From contig CAVVHP010000003.1 of assembly GCA_963748105.1 (NCBI GenBank), positions 1 through 64,000 on the forward strand: 64,000 bases of DNA. The letters are read 5' to 3'. This document shows, piece by piece, positions 57,471 to 64,000 of the stretch (its first letter is position 1; every line of letters begins with the position of its first letter). The position numbers and the translations under genes were made by a program. Below the pieces are notes generated by a model. The model was not told the origin of the DNA, ran no database searches, and was given only the letters and a program-made list of their open reading frames with translations. The stretch comes from JAKAGZ01 sp963748105. Its GTDB lineage: Bacteria > Bacteroidota > Ignavibacteria > Ignavibacteriales > Ignavibacteriaceae.

Positions 57471-59003
57471 GTGAAAACTCAAAACATAATTATCGGAATA
57501 CTAATAGCAATAATAGCAGTGATTACGTATCTCTGGCTTAGTAGTTCCAATAGCGGAAATGCTGATAACATGGCCGGAAACACAGCTCAGACAACTCAGA
57601 AAGATAAAAAAGTTTTATACTGGCGTGCACCGATGAATCCCAACGAAGTATATGATAAGCCGGGCAAGTCAAAAATGGGAATGGATCTCGTCCCTGTTTA
57701 TGAAGATGAAGCTACAGGCGGTGGTGTTGTTTCAATAAGCGGGACCATTCAACAGAACATGAACGTTAAAACTGCAGTCGTTGAAGAAAAAGGTCTGAGC
57801 TCACTGGTTGTAACAAACGGTATACTTCAGACAGATGAACAGAAAGAATATGTAGTTACAACAAAGGTCAGTGGGTGGGTCGAAAAACTTTATGTAAACT
57901 ACACGGGACAAAAAGTTAAAAAAGGCCAGAAACTAATCAATATTTATTCACCGGAACTCGTTGCCGCGCAGCAGGAACTTATAACTGCTTTATCATACGG
58001 CGCCTCTGTAATGAACAGCACGGATAAAAACATTGCCGGCAGCGGTAAAGACCTGATCACAAACAGTGTGAGAAAACTTGAACTGCTCGATGTGCCGGAT
58101 TCCGAGATTAAAAGAATTGAAAGCACAAAAGAGATTAAGAAATACGTAACTCTGTATGCTCCGTTTGACGGTACGGTAATTAATAAGGATATAACAGAAG
58201 GACAAAAAATTGGTGCAGGTACCGAATTGCTTAAAATAGTAAATCTGAATAACCTGTGGCTGGTTGCCGACATTTACGAATACGAACTGCCAAAAATAAA
58301 ACTCGGCTCACAGGCAGATATCACTTTTACTTTTTTGCCGGGAAAAACATTTAAGAGCAAAATTTCATTTATCTACCCTACTCTGGATAATAAAACAAGA
58401 ACAGTAAAAGTAAGATTCAATATCCCTAATTATAACGATCAGCTAAAACCATCTATGTTTGCAAACATAGTAATTAATGGCAAAAATCTCGGCAGTTACC
58501 CGGTTATCCCCGAACAGGCTGTGCTTCGCACCGGACAAAAAGATATAGTTATCCTTGCTCTTGGAGAAGGGAAATTCAAACCGGTTGATGTAAAACTCGG
58601 TGATTACGCTGAGGGCCAATACCAGGTACTTGAAGGTTTAAGTGCGGGCGATACAATAGTTACTTCTGCACAATTCCTTATAGATTCAGAAAGCAATCTT
58701 AAAGCCGCTCTGTCACAATTCACAGGTTCAAGCAAAACAGATACAATGAAAGATATGAGCACCATGAAGAAATCTGAGAATGATAAAACCGAAGCCCGGG
58801 ATCCGCGCGTAAGAGAAGGTGTTATTGACCTTTCAGCTATAGATAAAAATAAAGACGGAAAATTATACCAGGATGTGATGGACTGGAATGTGATTTCAGA
58901 TAAACCCGGAGAATGTCCTTTATGTGGAATGACTCTGAGAGAATTCAGCATAAAAGAAGTTGAAAAGAATTTAACCGAACACGGCTTTGAATATAAAAAA
59001 TGA
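57471..59003 (+). CDS. RND periplasmic adaptor (CusB-like) with two heavy-metal-binding segments
   Basis: Membrane-fusion subunit linking CusA to the outer-membrane channel. The 510-residue protein starts at GTG 57471 with a membrane anchor (NIIIGILIAIIAVITYLWLS). A degenerate heavy-metal-binding segment lacking the usual Cys residues follows (YWRAPMNPNEVYDKPGKSKM, GMDLVPVYED). Then come barrel-sandwich and beta-barrel domains (VVTTKVSGWVEKLYVNYTGQ, VKKGQKLINIYSPELVAAQQ, LYAPFDGTVINKDITEGQKI). At the C-terminus (last ~65 residues) there is an acidic DKNKDGKLYQD loop and ECPLCGMTLREFS. The same C-terminal unit occurs in the protein at 62665. Copper or silver is the likely cargo. Confidence 0.9.
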   Translation: MKTQNIIIGILIAIIAVITYLWLSSSNSGNADNMAGNTAQTTQKDKKVLYWRAPMNPNEVYDKPGKSKMGMDLVPVYEDEATGGGVVSISGTIQQNMNVKTAVVEEKGLSSLVVTNGILQTDEQKEYVVTTKVSGWVEKLYVNYTGQKVKKGQKLINIYSPELVAAQQELITALSYGASVMNSTDKNIAGSGKDLITNSVRKLELLDVPDSEIKRIESTKEIKKYVTLYAPFDGTVINKDITEGQKIGAGTELLKIVNLNNLWLVADIYEYELPKIKLGSQADITFTFLPGKTFKSKISFIYPTLDNKTRTVKVRFNIPNYNDQLKPSMFANIVINGKNLGSYPVIPEQAVLRTGQKDIVILALGEGKFKPVDVKLGDYAEGQYQVLEGLSAGDTIVTSAQFLIDSESNLKAALSQFTGSSKTDTMKDMSTMKKSENDKTEARDPRVREGVIDLSAIDKNKDGKLYQDVMDWNVISDKPGECPLCGMTLREFSIKEVEKNLTEHGFEYKK

Positions 59004-59011
59004 TAAGATGA

Positions 59012-59085
59012 ATTGTCATTCCGAACTTGTTTTGGAATCTTTCTCAAAAAATTATGAGACCCTGAAAGAAGTTCAGGGTGACAAT
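59012..59085. repeat. Palindromic intergenic element (REP-like)
   Basis: A 74-base element between cusB and cusA with outer arms that are near-perfect inverted repeats: ATTGTCATTCCGAACTTGTT at one end and GAAGTTCAGGGTGACAAT at the other, enclosing CTTTCTC and GAGACCC. Elements of this consensus (terminal TTGTCA...TGACAA with CCGAACTTG or CCTGAACTT) are dispersed repeats in several bacterial phyla. It can fold as a long hairpin, so it may act as an mRNA-processing or attenuation point inside the operon. Confidence 0.7.
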
Positions 59086-59111
59086 TAGCGAACTAAGAAA
59101 TTTTGGAGTAA

Positions 59112-62100
59112 ATGATGACAACAAATAGTCCTGAAAAAGACGGAATAATTTCTAAAATTATCGAATGGTCCATTAATAATAAAATATTAGTATTGATATT
59201 TACAGCTGCACTAATAATGGGCGGTATATGGGCAATTAAAAACACACCTGTAGATGCAATTCCCGATCTAAGTGATGTGCAGGTAATCATATTTACAAAA
59301 TACCCCGGCCAGGGCCCGCAGATAGTTGAAGACCAGGTAACATACCCGCTTACATCTAAAATGCTTTCTGTTCCTTACGCAAAAGATGTAAGAGGCTATT
59401 CGTTCTTCGGTTATTCAATGGTCTACATAATTTTTGAGGACGGAACCGATCTTTATTGGGCGCGCAGCAGGGTGCTTGAATATTTAAGCTCTATGCGAAG
59501 CTCTCTTCCCGATGGAGTGGCCCCGGAGCTGGGTCCGGATGCTACCGGCCTTGGATGGGTTTACCAGTATGCGTTAAAGTCCAAAACCCGGAGCTTGCAG
59601 GAATTAAGGACAATACAGGATTGGTTCTTAAAATATGAATTGTCTGCTATTCCCGGCGTTTCCGAAGTTGCAAGCGTTGGCGGATTTGTAAAACAGTACC
59701 AGGTAAATGTTGATCCAACAAAACTGGCTTCGTACGGTATTCCGCTCAGCAAAATTAAAATGGCAATAAAGCAGAGCAATAATGATGTCGGCGGCCGCTT
59801 AATGGAAATGGGTGAAACCGAATTTATGGTCAGGGGTCTTGGATATATAAAAAGCGTGGATGATTTAAAGAACATAGCTATCGGGAAGAATCAAAGTACC
59901 GGCACACCGGTTTATTTAAAAGATGTCGCAAATATCGATATTGGTCCGGAACTGAGAAGAGGCCTGGCAGACCTGAACGGTGAAGGAGAAGTGGTTGGCG
60001 GGATTGTAATTCAGCGTTACGGTGAGAACGGGCTCGCGGTAATTAATAAAGTGAAGAAGAGGTTACAGGAATTAAAAGCTTCGCTTCCATCAGATGTGCA
60101 GATAGTCCCGGTTTATGACAGAAGTGAACTCATACACAAAGCAGTAAACAACCTCGGCGATAAACTGCTGGAAGAAGGCCTCATCGTTGCGCTGGTAATT
60201 ATTTTATTCCTGATGCATTTCAGAAGTTCACTCGTTGCAATCTTTACTTTACCGACAGCGGTACTTGCGGCCTTACTCATTATGAAACTGCAGGGACTGA
60301 ATGCGAATATTATGTCGCTGGGAGGAATTGCGATTGCGATCGGTGCGATGGTGGATGCGGCGATAATAATGGTGGAGAACTCTCACTCCCATCTTTTGCA
60401 CAACCAGCAAATGCCAAAGGAAAAACAACGGCCACACTGGGCGGTAATACTCGAATCATCAAAAGAAGTCGGTCCCTCAATATTTTATTCTCTGCTTGGT
60501 AATAACAGTTTCTTTTATTCCGGTATTTACGCTTGAAGCTCAGGAAGGAAGAATGTTCAAACCGCTGGCCTTTACCAAGACCTACTCTATGGCGGCTGGA
60601 GCGATACTTGCCATTACAATTGTTCCGGTACTGATGGGTTACTTCATCCGCGGGAAAATGAAGAAGGAGGACGATAACCCGATTACAAGATTCCTGATGA
60701 AAATCTACCACCCGATAGTGGATTTTGTGATGGATAAACGATGGTGGGTAATAGGACTTTCGGTTTTAATCGTTCTGGGTTCTTACATTCCGTTCTCAAA
60801 ATTAGGCTCGGAGTTTATGCCTCCTTTGTACGAAGGTGATCTACTATATATGCCTACAACCTTGCCGGGAATTTCAATTACAAAGGCAAAGGAATTACTT
60901 CAACAAACGGATAAAATAATCAAATCCTTCCCGGAAGTTAAATCCGTGTTTGGTAAAGTCGGACGTGCAGAAACCGCAACTGACCCCGCGCCTCTTTCAA
61001 TGATCGAAACAACAATCCAATTAAAACCTGAAGACGAATGGCCTGAGGGAATGACGAGACAAAAACTCGTTGATGATCTGGACAAAGCCGTGAAAATTCC
61101 GGGACTAACAAACGCCTGGACAATGCCGATTAAAACGAGGATCGACATGCTTTCAACAGGAATTAAAACACCCGTTGGAATTAAAATTGCGGGCCCGGAT
61201 TTGAAAGTACTACAAAACATCGGAAGAAAAATAGAAGAAGTAACAAGAGAAATTCCCGGTACGCGTTCTGTGTACGCAGAAAGATCCGCGGGCGGCAATT
61301 ATATTGATTTTAATATTGACAGAAATGCAATTGCCAGATACGGACTCACGATAGCTGACGTACAAAATGTATTCATGTCGGCGGTAGGTGGTATGAATAT
61401 TACTCAAACAGTTGAAGGACTTGAAAGGTATCCGGTTAATTTAAGGTATCAGAGAGATTACCGTGATAATATTGAAGCATTAAAAAGAGTTCTTGTCCCT
61501 ATACCGGGTGGCGGTAATATTCCGCTTGATGAACTGGGAGATGTTGTGGTACGAAAAGGTCCCCCGATGATAAAATCGGAAAACGCGAGACCCAATTCCT
61601 GGGTATACATTGACATAGAAAATATAGATGTCGGTACATACGTAGAAAATGCACAAACAATTATTGCGCAGAAAGTAAAACTACCGCAGGGTTACTCATT
61701 AATATGGAGTGGCCAGTATGAATACATGGAAAGAGCTTCAAAAAAATTAACAATGGTATTACCGCTAACATTATTAATCGTAATAATGCTGCTTTACTTC
61801 AACACTAAATCATTTACGAAGACGGGAATAATTCTTCTCGCACTTCCCTTCTCGATGGTTGGGGCAGTCTGGTTTCTCTACATGGCGAATTTCCATTTAA
61901 GCGTGGCCGTATGGGTTGGTATAATTGCGCTGCTCGGTGTAAGTGCGGAGACCGGTGTGGTTATGCTCCTATACCTGGACATTGCATACGAAAACTGGAA
62001 GAAAAGAGGGGAACTTAAATCATTTGCCGATTTAAGGTCATCAATCTTTGAAGGAGCTGTTAAAAGAATTCGTCCTAAAATGATGACAGTACTGGTTCTA

Positions 62101-62298
62101 TTCTTCGGTCTTCTTCCAATTCTTATTGGCCATGGAGCAGGCGCAGATGTAATGAAAAGAATTGCGGCACCCATGGTCGGTGGTATTTTTACCAGTTTGA
62201 TTATGGAATTAACAATCTTCCCGGCCATTTTTTATGCTCTTAAAAGAAGAGAAATGAAAAAAAATAATATGTTAACAGAAAATATCCAGGAGATTTAA
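59112..62298 (+). CDS. cusA: Heavy-metal RND efflux pump, CusA type, one frameshift near 60,499
   Basis: Inner-membrane proton-driven pump for Cu(I)/Ag(I)-class ions. The first frame (59112-60536) has VDAIPDLSDVQVIIFTKYPG, LYWARSRVLEYLSSMRSSLP, and the TM4 motif GGIAIAIGAMVDAAIIMVEN, which is of the CusA rather than CzcA type. Removing one G at 60,498-60,499 joins it to the second (FYSLLVITVSFIPVFTLEAQ, EGRMFKPLAFTKTYSMAAGA, ..., GIIALLGVSAETGVVMLLYL). The joined protein is about 1,060 residues with 12 helices, normal for the family. It follows the adaptor after a palindromic element and precedes the PII-like gene by one base, giving an operon. Confidence 0.93.
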
Positions 62299-62299
62299 A

Positions 62300-62641
62300 A
62301 TGAAAAAAATAATGGCTTACATAAGGCACAATAAAGCTGACCTGGTTATTCAAAAATTGGAAGAAGCCGGGGTAAAGGGTATGACTATTCTAGATGCGAA
62401 TGCCCTGGCAGAGTGGGCAGATAAAGAAGCTTTTAGTTTCTCTATCGAATATGTTCAGAAATATTCAAGAGTAGTTAAAATAGAATTAATTTGTAAAGAT
62501 GAAGACAGCAACAATTTGGTCGATGTTATTTCGAAAAATGCTCATACAGGTGAAAGCGGTGACGGCTGGATATTTGTCGCCCCTGTTGAAAAAGCCGTCC
62601 GAATTAAAACCGGCATAGTAAACGATTTTAATGACTTATAA
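62300..62641 (+). CDS. PII-superfamily regulatory-like protein linked to cusA
   Basis: A 113-residue protein with the ferredoxin-like PII fold pattern: KKIMAYIRHNKADLVIQKLE, EEAGVKGMTILDANALAEWA, a T-loop-like region (DKEAFSFSIEYVQKYSRVVK), IELICKDEDSNNLVDVISKN, AHTGESGDGWIFVAPVEKAV and RIKTG. The TGESGDGWIF-V-PVEKAVRI-TG part is the diagnostic C-terminal PII motif. Classical uridylylation Tyr context is absent, so it is not a standard GlnB/GlnK. PII-like proteins sitting next to CusA-type pumps are known as a separate branch; a role in sensing or tuning metal export is likely. AGGAG precedes the ATG. Confidence 0.8.
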   Translation: MKKIMAYIRHNKADLVIQKLEEAGVKGMTILDANALAEWADKEAFSFSIEYVQKYSRVVKIELICKDEDSNNLVDVISKNAHTGESGDGWIFVAPVEKAVRIKTGIVNDFNDL

Positions 62642-62664
62642 TAATATAAAAAAGGAGTACTCAA

Positions 62665-63168
62665 ATGAAAAAGTTCAATTTATTAACAATTGTAATATTA
62701 GGAACTGTATTATTTTATCCTGTAAATAACTTTGCACAAGATAAAAAAGAAAATTGCTGTAGTGATTCTGCAAACTGCAAAACAGAAAAGATGAATCACA
62801 CGATGATTAACCACTCAAATATGATGGATTCAACTAATCACAAAATGATGGACCATTCCAAAATGAACAATATGGACACGATGAAAGATTCATCTATGCA
62901 TAGTATGGAAATGATTAACCACTCAAAAATGACGGATTCAACTCATCATATGATGACAAAAGAAAAGGATTCGATTGTCCGTGAAGGAGTGATTGACCTA
63001 AAATTAATTGATAAAAATAAAGATGGAAAGGTTTTTCAGGATATGATGGATTATAATGTTATTTCGGACAAAGCCGGTAAATGTCCGCTTTGTGGAATGA
63101 CATTAAAAGAAGTTTCTTTAAACAAAGCTAAAGAAGCCCTCATTAAAAGCGGGCATAAAGTTAAATAA
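62665..63168 (+). CDS. Secreted Met/His-rich metal-binding protein
   Basis: A 167-residue protein with a signal peptide (FNLLTIVILGTVLFYPVNNF), a CCSDSANC motif, and a Met/His-rich repeat region of about 60 residues with a recurring pattern of NHSKM, MMDSTNHKM and HSMEM. Such repeats bind Cu(I) or Ag(I). The last ~60 residues (VIDLKLIDKNKDGKVFQDMM, then GKCPLCGMTLKEVS) are clearly homologous to the C-terminus of the adaptor at 57471. It is likely a periplasmic metal carrier or buffer delivering ions to the pump. AAAAAGGAG lies 9 bases upstream of the ATG. It is the last gene of the operon. Confidence 0.8.
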   Translation: MKKFNLLTIVILGTVLFYPVNNFAQDKKENCCSDSANCKTEKMNHTMINHSNMMDSTNHKMMDHSKMNNMDTMKDSSMHSMEMINHSKMTDSTHHMMTKEKDSIVREGVIDLKLIDKNKDGKVFQDMMDYNVISDKAGKCPLCGMTLKEVSLNKAKEALIKSGHKVK

Positions 63169-63310
63169 CAGGCCTGATTAACAGTCTTTTTGTTAGTAGT
63201 ATTAGTTAAACTTCTAATAAAATTTGGCTATTATTAAGGTTAATAAATAATATGACTTTTGAAATAAATTGAACGAATGGGAAAAACAATCAACATAAAT
63301 GGGGCTTTAA

Positions 63311-64000
63311 ATGATTGGTAACATTTTAATTTTACTGGCAATGCTGAGCGGGGTTTTTACAATCCTGATGTACTATTATACTTTTAAGGGATATTCAAAT
63401 ACACTAACATATGCCAGGATTGGCTTTTACATTATGACCGGACTGGTTACAGCCGCAAGTGTGTTTCTGCTCTACATTATTTTAACACACCAGTATCAGT
63501 ATAGTTATGTTTTTGATTACAGCGGCGGTGAGTTATCATTTGGATTGCTACTCTCCACCTTTTTTGCAGGACAGGAAGGAAGCTTTTTGTTATGGCTTTT
63601 ATTCACCGTGATCGTCGGGCTGTTTATGATCAAATATCTGTCTGGCAATACTAAAACAGGAAGCATCATTTATGATGTTTTTTACCCTGGTTGCATTATT
63701 CCTGGCAATACTGGTCAGCCCGCTTTTGAAAAATCCCTTTGCCTATATGTGGTCAGAATCCGGATATTTTCCGGCAAAGTATTTCGGACAACAATATTTA
63801 TCAATACCCGATATTCAGAAATTTATTTTTGCAAATAATACAGGTGAGCAGTACATAAAATTTACGCCGCATCTTAAATCTGTTCTGGCCGGACTCAATA
63901 TACCATTAAGTAGTTTTATAGTTTCGGGGAAAGGATTAAACCCGCTGCTGCAGAATTTCTGGATGCAGATTCATCCGCCGCTTCTATTTGTCGGGTTTGC
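63311..64000 (+). CDS. ccmF: Cytochrome c biogenesis protein CcmF-like, partial, one frameshift near 63,680
   Basis: Integral membrane protein of the cytochrome c maturation system that carries out haem ligation. The first frame covers the N-terminus (IGNILILLAMLSGVFTILMY, YSYVFDYSGGELSFGLLLST, FFAGQEGSFLLWLLFTVIVG). Removing one T from the T-run at 63,678-63,683 continues it as VFTLVALFLAILVSPLLKNP, FAYMWSESGYFPAKYFGQQ and then NPLLQNFWMQIHPPLLFVGF. That last segment is the CcmF/CcsA haem-handling motif NPLLQ...HPPLL. The gene leaves the window at 64,000. It is not obviously part of the metal operon, being 142 bases after it. Confidence 0.85.

Noticed and set aside
1..64000. CRISPR arrays, transposases, integrases, rRNA genes
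   Set aside because: None found on reading both strands; the repeated sequences seen are protein repeats (BNR motifs), terminators or a single REP-like palindrome.

Overview
The window looks like two unrelated pieces of DNA joined near position 5,535-5,558. The first ~5.5 kb looks archaeal: a pyruvate kinase with an archaeal-type 'RINTAYGN' substrate loop, a secreted C-terminally anchored protein with a molybdopterin-oxidoreductase-like domain, a winged-helix protein, an AT-rich box-A-like promoter close to a start codon, and an AbiEi-type antitoxin. A Bathyarchaeota-like source is my guess from family resemblance, not a search result. The remaining ~58 kb is a Gram-negative bacterium of the Ignavibacteria / Bacteroidota-Chlorobi group. 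It carries lipid A genes and many secreted proteins ending in the type IX secretion (T9SS) sorting domain with the 'NYPNPFNPST' motif that is very common in Ignavibacteria. The bacterial part begins in the middle of an SMC coiled coil, so the N-terminal ATPase half-domain is missing. A metagenomic assembly chimera is the simplest reading.

Layout of the bacterial part: SMC (5.5-8.5 kb); a T9SS protein, a HAD phosphatase and a membrane methyltransferase (8.5-11.8 kb); a lipid A operon lpxB / DUF374 acyltransferase / lpxK (11.9-14.7 kb); ppdK, queA, ispD, plsY, gpsA (14.8-21.1 kb), with dgt and a GNAT gene facing them; recG (23.2-25.4 kb); a compact operon of two D-Ala-D-Ala-ligase-like ATP-grasp enzymes, a GNAT acetyltransferase and a KamA-family radical SAM aminomutase (25.6-29.4 kb); two large T9SS exoproteins (29.5-35.0 kb); a thioredoxin-fold protein and NAD kinase; an LPS/O-antigen block of glycosyltransferases, a heptosyltransferase-like GT9, a flippase and an initiating sugar-phosphate transferase (37.4-46.8 kb); a second T9SS/BNR region containing an intact and a damaged paralogue plus decayed fragments (47.9-55.4 kb); and a metal-resistance operon of a HYC_CC_PP-type protein, TolC, CusB, CusA, a PII-like protein and a Met/His-rich metal-binding protein (55.6-63.2 kb). 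The start of a ccmF gene runs off the end.

Many conserved genes (SMC, recG, cusA, ccmF, flippase, GT9, dgt) are broken by one-base indels, mostly in homopolymers, and can be read across cleanly. I treat these as consensus errors and annotate each gene as one unit, giving the break points. The biologically most interesting unit is the ATP-grasp x2 / GNAT / KamA operon. Its aminomutase keeps the residues expected for lysine and PLP binding, so it could make and ligate a beta-lysine-containing product. That is inference. No tRNA, rRNA, CRISPR array, transposase or integrase was found.
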